Shown here: positions 46,205-56,578 of the stretch, in pieces
How positions within the stretch are numbered: the first letter of the stretch is position 1
Layout: each line of letters starts with the position of its first letter
Assembly (NCBI GenBank): GCA_034521755.1
Contig: JAXHMB010000003.1
Coordinates: 372,001-436,000 of the forward strand
DNA: 64,000 nucleotides
From: JAXHMB01 sp034521755
GTDB lineage: Bacteria > Bacteroidota > Rhodothermia > Balneolales > Balneolaceae
Direction of reading: 5' to 3'
Notes under the pieces: model-generated
Seen by the model: the letters and a program-made list of their open reading frames with translations, nothing else
The model's database searches: none
What the model was told of the DNA's origin: nothing
Position numbers and translations under genes: made by a program

Positions 46205-49200
46205 TTAGCCCCTTTGTATCTTGTTTAGCTTATTAACCTTATTTACCAACAGCTCAATAATATTAGTGTAATCTTCAAAAACGCCGTCTATTCCATCTTC
46301 ATCTATAAAGTCAAAAGGTGGTTCATATAAATTCGCAATTTCCAGGTGACCATTTTGAGTATAAAACTCAATCATCTGTTCAATAAACTGTATTTGATGT
46401 GAGCTAAGCCTGTTATCTTGTAAGAATTCTTCAAATTCTTTAATCACTGTCTTTCTTTCCAGACCGGATACAGACCTTACAAACTTAACCAACGCTATTT
46501 CTTTACCTACTATTCGATGAAATTTTCAGGTTCAATGGAAGGATCTGATTCAAGCAAAAACTTTTCAAGTGTTTTCAAATCCTTATCAGTAAGCGGTTTA
46601 GCCTTTCTAATCTTCTCGATAATAAGATGGTTGCTATGTTCTTCTATAAATTTCCGGATTTTTCGGAGATACCCTTCTGCTCGTTTATTATGGGTTCGCC
46701 AACAACAGCATCTTCAATTTCAGGAGCTGAAAGTTCATCTTCGAAATCGGTAAAAGCTACGGTCCGGTCATAGTTATTGATCAAATGCACCAAGTTTCTT
46801 AATGCTACTCTTATCTCATCCAGTTCATTAACTTCCGGTGATTCCCAAAATTCTTCGTTCATGGCTTTTTCTACAAATGGCAAAGCTTTTTCTACTGCCG
46901 GGATATGCTTTTTCTGATATAACTGCTCAGCCGTTTCCATAGCACTTTCTTTAAGCAGACTTTTGGCTAAAGTTCCATCTAAAACCTGGTGCTGTAATCT
47001 CAACATTAATAAATCGAACCTTCTGGTGCGCTCATCCTCTTCAATATTGGGAGGAATTACCTCCGAAAGAGTTCGTATTATTTCATTCCTTTCATTTGAC
47101 TTAAGCCGATTCCATATAGCACGATCTTCAAGCTTATGCGCTAGTTTGAGATGTGGTCGAACCTGAATACTTTGATGATCGAGATTAGAAATCTGTTGAT
47201 GCAGTAAATCCAGCAGCTCCTCTTTATAACTTTGCAGAGAGGCATCGTGCTTATAGGGATTATTATCCAGTTTACCCGCCAAGGTTAAGCGTTTTTCAAA
47301 GATACGAGCTGTTACCGACCTGCCTGAAACAGATTCATGCCCTTCCGGATTTTCATCGAAAAACTCAAAATTCCCGCAATAGTCAAAAACCAAAAAATGC
47401 TGCTTATCCATACTCGGACCAAAAAGATTGGGTCTTAGGCGTGTACCCCTGCCCATCATTTGGTTAAATTTAGCTTTAGATCGTACAGGCTTAAAGAACA
47501 AGGTTTACGCAATCCGGAGCATCAATACCGGTGTCCATCATATCCAACTGAAATAGCAATAACAGGAAACTTTTTGGGCTCACAAAATGCATCAATCAAA
47601 TCTTGTGACATCTCAACCTTGCCATGAATAACTTTGGCAAATTTACCGGCATAGGCGGGGTATATTTTATCGAACACTTCGCGAATAAACGTTGCATGTC
47701 TTCTTGATTTTTGGCAAAAATAATCGTATCCCCCAGCCGGTCACCGCCTTCTACCTTCACCCCAAAATCCATAAGCTGCTTCAAGACTTTCTCTACGGTA
47801 TCCTCATTAAACAGAAAAGCATTAATTTTTTGTGGATCTACATAACCGGGACCACTTTCCAGGTCGGTGTCTCTTAATCAAATCATCGTAAACTTTCTTT
47901 TCATGATCCGATAGTTCTGCATAAGTAACGCCATGTGTGATGATATTGCCCGTTACTTTTACTTTTTTAGGAGGCACCAGGTGCTCATCTTTCACCGCTC
48001 TTTCCAAGCCATAGGCATACGTTGGATTACCCTGCTCGGTATTGAACAGATCATAGGTGTCGTGATCTACATCCTCTTTTGGAGTTGCGGTAAGACCCAA
48101 CAGTAATGAATCAAAATAGTCAAATATAGCCTGATACTTATTATAGACGCTTCGGTGTGCCTCATCAATGATAACCAAATCAAAATGGCCGGGGTCAAAC
48201 TTTCGGCGTCCTTCCTCGAGCTTCTCAATTTGATTTAGCATGGTAGGATAAGTGCTGAATACCACGCGGGCTGCATCATCATTTTTTTCCTCAACTAAAT
48301 TAACAATTGGGACTTCCGGAAGGTGCATTCCATAATTTTTATACGCCTGTTTCACCAAGGCATTACGGTCAGCCAGAAAAGTACTCGTTTGCGCCCATTT
48401 CTTTTTGAGCAATAAATCAGTTAAAGAAATAGCTGTCCGCGTTTTTCCAGTTCCGGTTGCCATCACCAATAAAGCCCGGCGATGTCCCTCATCAAACCGT
48501 TCACCTACTTTTCGTATAGCAGCAATCTGATAATATCGATCTGTAATACTTTTATCGACCTCAGCCAGTTTCAGTGATTCTTTCTCTTTTCGCTGAAAAA
48601 ATAGTTTTTGAAGACTATCTTTGGTATAGAATCCTAAAATTTTTCGGGCCGGGTACTGCTCGTCATCCCAAATCCATATTTCGTAGCCGTTTGACAAAAA
48701 GATAACGGGGCGGACTCCAAACTCCTCCTCCAGACAATCAGCATACAGTTTAGCCTGATGCATACCTTCATCATAACTGCGGGTAGTACGCTTGGCCTCT
48801 AACCAAAGCCAGAGGTTTGCCATTGTCATCCCACAATACATAATCCACGTAACCGGTACCGGACGGATTAGGCATCCCTGAAACTTTATATTCCCGTACA
48901 TTCTTAGCTGCGGGATCCCAGCCGGTTTCCCTTAGCATTACATCAATAAGCAGTTCTCGTGTTTCAGCTTCGTTATAGTCATGATGATCGGCATACGTAC
49001 GCGTTTGCAGCCGCATCTGCTTGATCTCTCTGTTGCGCTGCTGCAGTGCCTCATCTTTTGTTTCCAGAGATTGCTGCAATTCACGAAGCTGCTCAGCGCG
49101 CTGCTGCATTTGCTCTTCCAATTCTTTCAGGCGTTCTTCAGATCTCTCTTCTGCCCGATTCTACAATAGGTATTTTATCCGGCTCAAAATCTATTTCAGG

Positions 49201-49590
49201 CTTCGGCTGCTCATCGGTGGTGTACGTACGGTACAGCCAGTACATTACATGAAATACCTCACGGCAAAGCCGAAGAGCGTCATTTTCTGTTACTCGCTTG
49301 CTATCGTGAAGAGCGATATTACCCATCTTTCTGATGGCCTTGATCTTTTCATAGACGGTATAGCCTATGATCTTCTTAAAAGCCATCTCATTGGTAATGT
49401 TATACAGGCTCGTATCGTAGGGAAGCTCTAAATCCTCATCGTGTTCATACATCCATAGCACAACCTGTTCAACCAGGTAACGGGCACGGGCACAGGCCCC
49501 TCTTGGATCAAACCGAACCAGCTTTTCCACCGTCCTGGCATCGTCAACAAACTCCGTCCAGTCGTCATGTAAAAAGTTAAAATTGGACAT
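46205..49590 (-). pseudogene. hsdR: Type I restriction endonuclease subunit R, with about eight frame breaks
   Basis: HsdR cuts and translocates DNA in type I restriction. The reassembled product is about 1,128 residues: an N-terminal DUF4145-like domain, a coiled-coil, the nuclease core VDYVLWDDNG...EAKRT, a Walker A MATGTGKT, a DEAH box (VIIDEAHRS), LTATP, and motif VI MMGRGTRLRPN. Frame breaks fall near 49155, 48800, 47872, 47703, 47544, 47500, 46690 and 46515, about half insertions and half deletions. Between breaks the protein looks conserved and has no stop. It is either a decayed gene or poorly resolved sequence. It is the last gene of the island. Confidence 0.85.
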
Positions 49591-49669
49591 ACTGTTGATA
49601 AATGTCTTTATGCTTTGCTCTTAATGTAATTAAATTAAAACACTACTTCGTCCACCCTTTTGAGGCCTA

Positions 49670-50005
49670 TCATAAATGCTTATCAACCTTTTTATTCACC
49701 AGCATTGCATTAACAGGCCAAATAAGTTCACGAATATGTAGTACTGCTTCTTTAAGTGTTTCCGGACTCTCAAAATCCGACACTTTGTTTCTGTAAGCAT
49801 TCCATTGTACTAATTTATCTTCATTGTTATAAAACTTGTCCGTTAAAGCAGTCGGCGGTTTAACAGGCAAAGCCGTCTTTCTGCGTTTAAAGGTTTGCTT
49901 GATAGCGTAATATTGCAACAACTCCATGAATGGGCGACGGGTATCTTTTGACTGATTGAGCAGGCGCCGGTGAACTGAAGCTGCCATATTTTTGGGTTTA
50001 GCCAT
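49670..50005 (-). pseudogene. abiEii: AbiEii nucleotidyltransferase toxin with a large internal deletion
   Basis: A 111-residue frame, overlapping the antitoxin gene by 8 nt as in normal abiE operons. Residues 1-34 (NMAASVHRRLLNQSKDTRRP) match the AbiEii N-terminus, and residues 35-111 (TFKRRKTALPVKPPTALTDK, then NNEDKLVQWNAYRNK) match its C-terminus. The usual protein is about 300 residues, so roughly 190 residues are gone in frame near 49900, including the nucleotidyltransferase Gly-Ser and Asp-x-Asp motifs. The product cannot act as the normal toxin. The join is in frame, so a short stable protein could still be made. Confidence 0.75.
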
Positions 50006-50618
50006 GACCGAGTGCCTCCAGGTACGGTTGTATCACCCGTTCTACGTTACAAAGACGGGCATACCTGATGATGTCTTTGTACGTGGCCTTTTTTTGAGAA
50101 ATCCCTCTTTTCAGTGCTTCAATAGCTGGATCTTGCCCTATTTGATTCCGGAATTCGAAACAGTCGGCGATCGTTTTGGCCGGCTCAAAAACCTTGATTT
50201 CTACGCCGTCAATCTCATGGATTTGAACTCCTGCTTTCAGTGTTTCATCTGAAAATCGATACACCTTTAGCGGCGGATATTCCATCTTGGGTTCCCAAGA
50301 AGCATGAGGCAGTGCAATGTGTACCGCATGCGGTATTTCGTCTGTCAGGTCGTGTATGGCAAGGGCTGAAATAAGGCAAATTCTTGCTTCTGATACTTTC
50401 TTTGCCACCAGCACCAGATCGGGATTGCTTATGGGATCTCCCTCAGCCAGATGATACAGACCACGATCCATCCTATTCAGTATTCCCACATCACGCATGT
50501 GGTACAGCGTACGCTCGTGAAATACCGGCCTCTCTCCCGCCTCAGAAGTACGCATAATGCCCTCATGATCCTTAAAAATCTTACGGGCTTCTTTTATTTT
50601 TGAATCTGAAACATACAT
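49998..50618 (-). CDS. abiEi: AbiEi family type IV antitoxin / transcriptional regulator
   Basis: A 206-residue protein with an N-terminal winged-helix domain (FHERTLYHMRDVGILNRMD) and the C-terminal antitoxin region (ISALAIHDLTDEIPHAVHIA, VEIKVFEPAKTIADCFEFRN). AbiEi neutralises AbiEii and represses its own promoter. It is intact, unlike its neighbours. Upstream of its start lies a large inverted repeat that fits an operator. Because the partner toxin is deleted, it may now act only as a regulator (inference). Confidence 0.88.
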   Translation of the reverse strand: MYVSDSKIKEARKIFKDHEGIMRTSEAGERPVFHERTLYHMRDVGILNRMDRGLYHLAEGDPISNPDLVLVAKKVSEARICLISALAIHDLTDEIPHAVHIALPHASWEPKMEYPPLKVYRFSDETLKAGVQIHEIDGVEIKVFEPAKTIADCFEFRNQIGQDPAIEALKRGISQKKATYKDIIRYARLCNVERVIQPYLEALGHG

Positions 50619-50621
50619 AAC

Positions 50622-50671
50622 ATGGATATATTCCTATATATTTGTTAATAAGTATATAGGTTTTTATCCAT
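50622..50671. promoter_or_regulatory. Large inverted repeat upstream of abiEi, candidate AbiEi operator
   Basis: Two nested, symmetric arms lie just upstream of the start at 50618: ATGGATA (50622-50628) pairs with TATCCAT (50665-50671), and CCTATATA (50633-50640) pairs with TATATAGG (50653-50660). Spacers between inner and outer arms are 4 nt on both sides, and the centre is 12 nt. AbiEi proteins are known to bind inverted repeats in their own promoter. Confidence 0.65.
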
Positions 50672-50738
50672 ATTTACAATAAAACCTTCCCTTCCAAGTA
50701 GTTTAGCTGTTAAAAGATAAAAGGGATACTTTAAAATC

Positions 50739-50914
50739 GGCCTCGTATTCTTTGCGGAGAGCAAAAGCGATCAGAAGTATTTCGCTCAGGTAATTACTTT
50801 ATAAAATGGTACAACAGAATGAAGACCATTGAAATACTTCCGCTTAAAGCACGAAGCGGATAAAGAATACGCAGCCTTGACTTTTAGTTCCTTTTGTGTC
50901 AAGACAAAAGGAAC
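50739..50914. other. Structured non-coding region in the 540-nt gap upstream of abiEi
   Basis: The gap 50619-51158 holds no convincing gene. Within it, GGCCTCGTATTCTTTGCGGA (50739-50758) and AGAAGTATTTCGC (50773-50785) pair imperfectly with GAAATACTTCCGC (50831-50843) and TAAAGAATACGCAGCC (50861-50876), a hairpin about 138 nt long. A second tight hairpin follows: GTTCCTTTTGTGTC (50887-50900) with GACAAAAGGAAC (50903-50914). They may be a repeat family, a structured RNA or a transcription barrier. From 50915 to 51158 I see nothing. Confidence 0.45.
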
Positions 50915-51158
50915 AATAAAGATAGATTAAAATTACTCTCGGGAGCAGAATTCCCTCGAAACCTTTGCCCCCCTGCATAGTGTACCATGATTTACAGGAT
51001 TTCAGGATGGATATGATTCTTTTATCACACAATCATCTTGGCCATTTCATCCCGGCAGAACTTCTGCTTTGGTGCGATTTCGATTTTTTGTTTTGGTTTT
51101 AGATCCATTTTCACACAGATTTATCCAGTATTGAAGACAATGAAACACCCTTTGGGGG

Positions 51159-52068
51159 TTAGCTAGGAACTCCATCAGTATCAGGTTTAGTAAGTTTTAG
51201 CTCACCTTTTTTGAAGATTTTCTAAGTTGGAATCAGATATCCATGCCATTTTCTGTTGGTCCAGGCAAAAACACTACATGCTTTCTAACCTTTGAATCTG
51301 TTTCTGTCTTGAAGAGTGCTACATAACTCCGAAGCTTTTGGGGTTGTGTAATAATATTAATTCCTTCCATTTCATCAGGATAATCTAACTCCAGTGACTT
51401 CAGATTCTCTATAATTTTCTTCAGGATTTTGAATCTGCTCTCTTACCTTACTGCATATTAGAGTTATACATAATGGCAAAACCGAATTCGCTATATAACC
51501 ACAGATAAGCAATTCTAAGCAATGCAATTTCAGCTTTTCTTCTTTTATATAATCCTGTAACAGTAACGTCAATTTTGTTTATGTCTGGTTTTTTATCCCT
51601 GAATAATGCATCAAAATCATCAGTGGTGTCGATTTGCCTTACGGGCTTAAAAATGAAAACCAGTGCATGTTATGTACATTTCACCACCAGTATCATATCT
51701 GCCATCTACAAGAAAACGTGCAGGTCTGCTTACCTCACTATCACCTTTAAGAAAATCCTGTGTCAGAAAGTGTTCTGTAAGGTGACTTTCCAATTCACTG
51801 CCTTGGGTATTATTACAGATCTTACAAGTTAGAATCTTAACAGATCCCCCAAGCTTTCCGGGTGGAAAATGTTCCGCAGTAAGCTGATCAATATATTCAG
51901 GTGAAAAGGCTCCTTTATCATATATTTTTTTACATAAGGGACATACGTAACCACTTGTTCTCTTACCTTCAAGATTAACTCTTGAATGTTTTTTAACCAA
52001 TTATTAAGTTTTGGCGCATATAACTCAAAGATTTTTTCTTTGCTCAATTTTCTCGACTTGTTTCCCAT
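51159..52068 (-). pseudogene. HNH-type zinc-ribbon protein, with several frame breaks
   Basis: Starting MGNKSRKLSKEKIFELYAPK at 52068, the frame shifts near 51983 and continues as NWLKKHSRVNLEGKRTSGYV. It has two Cys pairs (CPLCKK and CKICNN) around LTAEHFPPGKLGG, the arrangement of an HNH endonuclease. After a break near 51650 the sequence continues through VRQIDTTDDFDALF, a long helix-rich tail, further breaks (about 51455, 51415, 51235, 51210) and GELKLTKPDTDGVPS, ending at 51159. Total about 300 residues. It starts 12 nt after hsdS, so it belonged to the hsd operon. Confidence 0.65.
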
Positions 52069-52079
52069 AGCTTTATAGC

Positions 52080-53187
52080 TTAGCCAAACGCCTCCTGCAC
52101 CAACGACGAAAACAACTCTTCTGATTTTATTAAGCTACTTTTCAACTTCTTTTTCTCATCAATTATTTGTGAATAAACTTTTTCGAAATGAAGAATTAAA
52201 TCTTCTGAAGGGTTAATAACATCTAAATTCTTAAGTGGCTCTTGAGTAATTTTAGGCTGGCCAGAATAATCAGCGTACTGGTTAATATTAAGAAGTTTAA
52301 GAAGAGTGTAGTAGAAATTGATCTTATTTGGATATGCAAAATCTTCAAGAAAAATGGCATTATCAGTTATCCAAGATTTATTTTTAATAGAATGAACAAC
52401 ACCACATTTCGCGCCAACTCTACCAATAATTAAAGTAGGATAATCAACAAGAAAATCATCATAACATCCACGAACCCCATTTCCACCATACACAGGGAAT
52501 TCAAAATTATCATCTAGTAAATCTTTCTTAATATACTTTCCACTTTTAAAATTGAAGAGCGTTTTCCCTTTCTCAAGCTCCCACCCCTTCGGATTCGTAA
52601 CAGGATCCCCAAACATCTCCAAAAACACGCTCTGAATCAGCTCGTCGTATTTGGCGAGCATTTCCTTGTCGATGTCGATGAGCCGCTGCGCCCGGTCCAG
52701 CTTCGCCACAATGGCTTTCTGCTCGGAGAGGCTGGGGAGGGGGATTTTAAACTTAGCAAGTTCTTTTGTACTGATATTCGGTTGAGCCACACTCTTGATG
52801 CCTTATTTAACAATGTCAATCAGTCAATTTTTGAGACATAATAACTCAGGTACTTGTACGATCTTAGACTATTTCAGGCTCTTATTAAACTAACACGATT
52901 GATCTAATAGTGACTTACTTTCAGATTAGAATATACCAGTCTTACCAGTAGTAGCACCTGACAAGGCAACAAGAATATCTCCTCGTCTTATTTGATAATT
53001 TTCATAGTCTGTTCATGTAATTTCAGTAGATACTCTTAATCGTATTTTCTGAATCTTCATCAATCACTGAATATTGAACGATTTTAATAACTGGTACACC
53101 TAGATCTTCATTACAGTCTTTGCTTTTGATAGCGATACCACCATTTAAAACTTCTAGCAATTTCACCTAATTCAACTTCTTCAAACC
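52080..53187 (-). pseudogene. hsdS: Type I specificity subunit S, first half decayed
   Basis: HsdS recognises the target DNA with two target-recognition domains (TRDs). The second half (52080-52790) is intact and includes the conserved linker IPLPSLSEQKAIVAKLDRAQ and the second TRD. The first half is readable only with corrections: VLNGGIAIKSKDCNEDLGVP, RGDILVALSGATTGKTGIF and PNISTKELAKF mark it, but it contains at least three frame breaks and about four in-frame stops (three TGA, one TAA). Its start overlaps the end of hsdM. A short protein from the GTG at 52790 carrying one TRD is possible. Confidence 0.75.
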
Positions 53188-54661
53188 ATCCCCTCCAATT
53201 CATCCAGCAGTTTCAGGCGTTCTTCGGCAAGCTGTCGCAGTCCGGGCTGACCGTCTTTTCCGTTGATGATGGTTTTGGGATCGTCGTATTCCACTTCTTC
53301 GTATTCAATCTCCTTGTAGCGGTTGATGGAGAGGTCGTAGTTTTGCTCCACGATTTCCTCTTTGGGCACGAGGAAGCTTCGGTCGGTGCGCTTGCGGTCG
53401 GTTTCATCATCCAGATTCTTGTACCGCTCAATGATGTCGGGGATGTCGTCGTCTTCAATTTTATCGCGCTTGTCATCCAGCGAGTAGCCGTCGGCTTTCA
53501 TGTCGTAAAACCAGACGTTCTCGGTTCCGCCCGAGTTGGTTTTGGTGAAGATGATCACGGCTGTACTCACTCCGGCATAGGGTTTAAACACCCCGCTCGG
53601 CATGGAGATCACGGCATTCAGCTGCTGATCTTCCACCAGAATGCGGCGGATCTCTTTATGCGCTTTGGAGCTTCCAAACAGCACGCCATCGGGCACCACC
53701 ACCGCCGCCCGGCCGCCGGTTTTCAGCGCCCGCAAAAACAGGGCAATAAACAGCAGTTCGGTTTTCTTGGTCTTTACGGTTTGCAGCAGGTCGGAAGCCA
53801 CGCTGTCATAATCCAGTGAGCCCTTGAACGGCGGATTGGCAAGAATCAGGTCGAACTGATCCTCGCAGTTCATCAGCTGTCGGATGAAAGCGAATCTTTG
53901 TAGTCAATGGTAGCGCCGTCAAAGCCATGCATCACCATATTCATATTCCCGATGCGCAGCATGGAGTTGTCAAAATCATAGCCGGTAAACATCTCCGACT
54001 GAAAATGCTCACGGGTTTTATCATCCACCATGGCCTTGGCATGGTTGTCGCGAATGTACTCTCCGGCTGCCACCAGGAATCCGGCCGTACCACAGGCAGG
54101 GTCAGCGATATTCTCCAGCGGTTTGGGCTGCGTCAGTTCTACCATCATCTTAATGATATGCCGCGGGGTACGGAACTGCCCGTTTTGTCCGGCCACGCTC
54201 AGTTTGGAGAGCATATATTCGTACATATCGCCTTTGGTGTCGCGATCTTTAAGCTCCAGCTGATCCATCAGTTCCACCACCCGCGCCAGGGTAGAAGGCT
54301 TTGGGAAACAAAAACATGGCACCCTCCATATGCTTGCGGTAGGTGCTGCCGTTTTTGCCGCCCAGCTCTTTGATAAAGGGAAACACTTCATCCCGAATGC
54401 GTTTCAAACATCGCCTCCGGGATCAAGCTGCTTGAGATTCTTCCACCGCAGATGATCCTGATCCTCCGAAAACGTAGGATTCTTAATCGGATTTCCGGTG
54501 CGTTCCGCTTTCTTTTCCTGCCGCGTCTGCTGTTCATCCAGTCCTTTGATAAATAAGAGATAGGTCAGCTGTTCAATTACGGTAAGCGGATTAGAGATCC
54601 CTGCCGTCCACAGCGTTTCCCAGATTTTATCAACTTTGTTTTTTAGTTCGCCTGTGAGCAT
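53181..54661 (-). pseudogene. hsdM: Type I DNA methyltransferase subunit M, four frame breaks
   Basis: HsdM is the N6-adenine methyltransferase of type I systems. The reassembled 490-odd residues show the N-terminal HsdM domain (LTYLLFIKGLDEQQ), the SAM motif ADPACGTAGFLVAAGEY, the catalytic NPPF in LILANPPFKGS and GVSTAVIIFTK in the later part. Breaks lie near 54421 and 54399 (insertions), 54300 (insertion) and 53876. The DNA is visibly richer in G and C than hsdS or the NOV gene next to it. Without correction three pieces result. The start is ATG at 54661. Confidence 0.85.
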
Positions 54662-54689
54662 GGGTTTTCAGTAAATTTATTTATTCGTT

Positions 54690-55952
54690 CTACTTGCGTT
54701 GATTATGTTTTCGTATCTTCACATCAAAATTATTCGGCTGAATAGTAACATTTTTGTTTTCTGGATAAAATGGATTTTCAATCCTCCAGACTTTTGGCTT
54801 TACCGAAAGAACATCAAAAACGATAAACAAGTGATAGTTTTGTTTTAATTGCTTAGCAGTATTCAATTCATTGATACTCAAATAGAAGTTTGCATCTCCG
54901 GGTTTAGCCTTTGTCGATTTTACTTCTATGTATTTTGGATTGCCGTCTTCATAGAATGATTTAATCTGGTATCCCTGATAGTCATAATCAGCGGGCTTCA
55001 CCTTTTCAAGAAAGTTCCTTTTTCCCTTTATTCAATAGCTCTGACCTTTCCATATCAAGAACAAACTTTTCTCCCCTGTTACCTAAAGCCTTTAATTTTC
55101 TTGCTCTCTTCAAATAATCCGGATTTGATTTTGAACTACCCTTACGCCTCGAAGGCTCGTTATCTTCAGCGTTATTACTAAACTCCAAATCAATCCATTC
55201 AGGTTTAGCATTTTTAGGAAATACCGGGCTGCGATAATCGTCCAATGAATCTTTGTCCTTTTTAGACGTTTTCTTTTTGTCCGTAGGACTTAGTGGATAA
55301 AAATCATATAAGAAAACGGCAAAGAGATCTATAGACCATTTTATGATTTCATCTTTATTTTTGAATTCAATCAACACATCTCTTTGTAAACAGGATCAGC
55401 TTTTATCAATTCAGGAGGTGAGTCGATGTTTAGCTGTACTAAATAATGTTTGAGGTGTTCGTTTGAAAAAATATTCAAATACCGTTCAGGATAATAGGTA
55501 GATAGAATCTTTCCTTTAAACATCGGAGAAATTTTGTTCTTCACTATTCTGTCTAAATTTTCTTCTTCTCCATCTTTCAGCAAATTCAGTAATTCCTGTC
55601 TGACATTCTCATAAGCTTCTTTAACAGAGTTGCAATTTTTTGCAAACCTATACTTCTCTTCTTCCTCCGATACAGTCTTTCCATAGTAAACTCCAAACTT
55701 GAAAGCATTAGAACCTAAAATTCGTCCCAGTTCACTTAGATCTCTTTCAATTATATAGCAAAAATTTTCGCCTCTTCCCTCATCCTTATTACCTATAGCA
55801 TACATTTCGATAGGCATTTGTCTTATAAAATCAGGGTTGAATTTTTCCACAAACTTATCTCGAATCTTATATAGCTCTTCTCTTTTTTTAACTAGGTTTT
55901 CTTTTTTATTCTCGAACTTTACTTGTTCTATTTTGAGTTGGTCATCATGCAT
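54690..55952 (-). pseudogene. NO VEIN (DUF3883) domain protein, two frame breaks
   Basis: About 420 residues after correction near 55375 and 55010. The N-terminal part (about 40-190) includes KISPMFKGKILSTYYPERYL, a region also seen in McrB-like and DUF3883 defence proteins. The C-terminal domain matches NOV_C/DUF3883: NRGEKFVLDMERSELLNKG, then DYDYQGYQIKSFYEDGNPKY and YIEVKST, whose E-x-K resembles the PD-(D/E)XK nuclease core. The gene lies 28 nt before hsdM on the same strand. It is probably a DNA-targeting accessory of the island (inference). Confidence 0.7.
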
Positions 55953-55977
55953 AATGGGTTCTATTTAATCTAAGAAG

Positions 55978-56567
55978 TTAAGATTTAACCCATCCTAATT
56001 TAACGTAGAAATTTTCCTGCTCGTCCCATCCCACAGAAAACTGTCCTAAATGAATTTTTACAGTCTTAAAATCAAATCTGTTTATACAAACCTCCGGCAG
56101 ATCTAACAATGATTTTTTCACAGATTCACTTAACCCCTGTGCTGAAATCACCCAAGTTCGAAAAGGTACTAGATTGATCTCCCCTTTGCTTGTTTTACAT
56201 ATCTCAACACTTGATCAGAAAGGCTTTTTTGCCAACTGGCAAGCCATTTTATTTCAACAATAGACATCCCATTTTCTGGATGAAATCCTAAAAAATCCGG
56301 TGCTTCTCCTGCTTTCCCAGTATGGTACCATATATAGCCTTCTGTATTAAAGAAAGAATTTGGCCCTGATGAATTAAGGATTAAACTTTGTTGAATATCT
56401 CTGACTTCATCTAACCCAAGTGCTGTTGTTTGAATACTTGACGGAGCATCTTTTTTAATTAACCCATCATTAGCATTTCTAAATGGTCCGTCATGCCATT
56501 TATCTGATTCTAAATTTATTTCAACCTCTTCAAAATCGTTGGTACCAATTAATTTCCATGTTTTCAT
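55978..56567 (-). pseudogene. Predicted PD-(D/E)XK-like protein, one frame break
   Basis: A 132-residue frame (MKTWKLIGTNDFEEVEINLE) ends at 56169; removing or restoring one base near 56185 continues it through KGEINLVPFRTWVISAQGLS to a stop at 55978, about 196 residues. The segment APDFLGFHPENGMSIVEIKW has the Asp...Glu-x-Lys order of restriction-type nucleases. I do not recognise a named family. It is 11 nt after the AAA+ gene and 25 nt before the NOV gene, so the pair AAA+ ATPase plus this protein may act together. Confidence 0.6.
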
Positions 56568-56578
56568 AACAATAAAGA

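Noticed and set aside
52790..53187. UGA read as tryptophan (alternative genetic code) because several TGA codons fall inside hsdS
   Set aside because: TGA is used as a normal stop elsewhere in the window (for example glgA and the corrected HU gene), and intact genes have Trp only as TGG. TAA also interrupts the same region.
53343..54373. Two long plus-strand ORFs opposite hsdM
   Set aside because: They are antisense to conserved methyltransferase sequence, His-rich in the manner of antisense GC-rich DNA, and have no motif.
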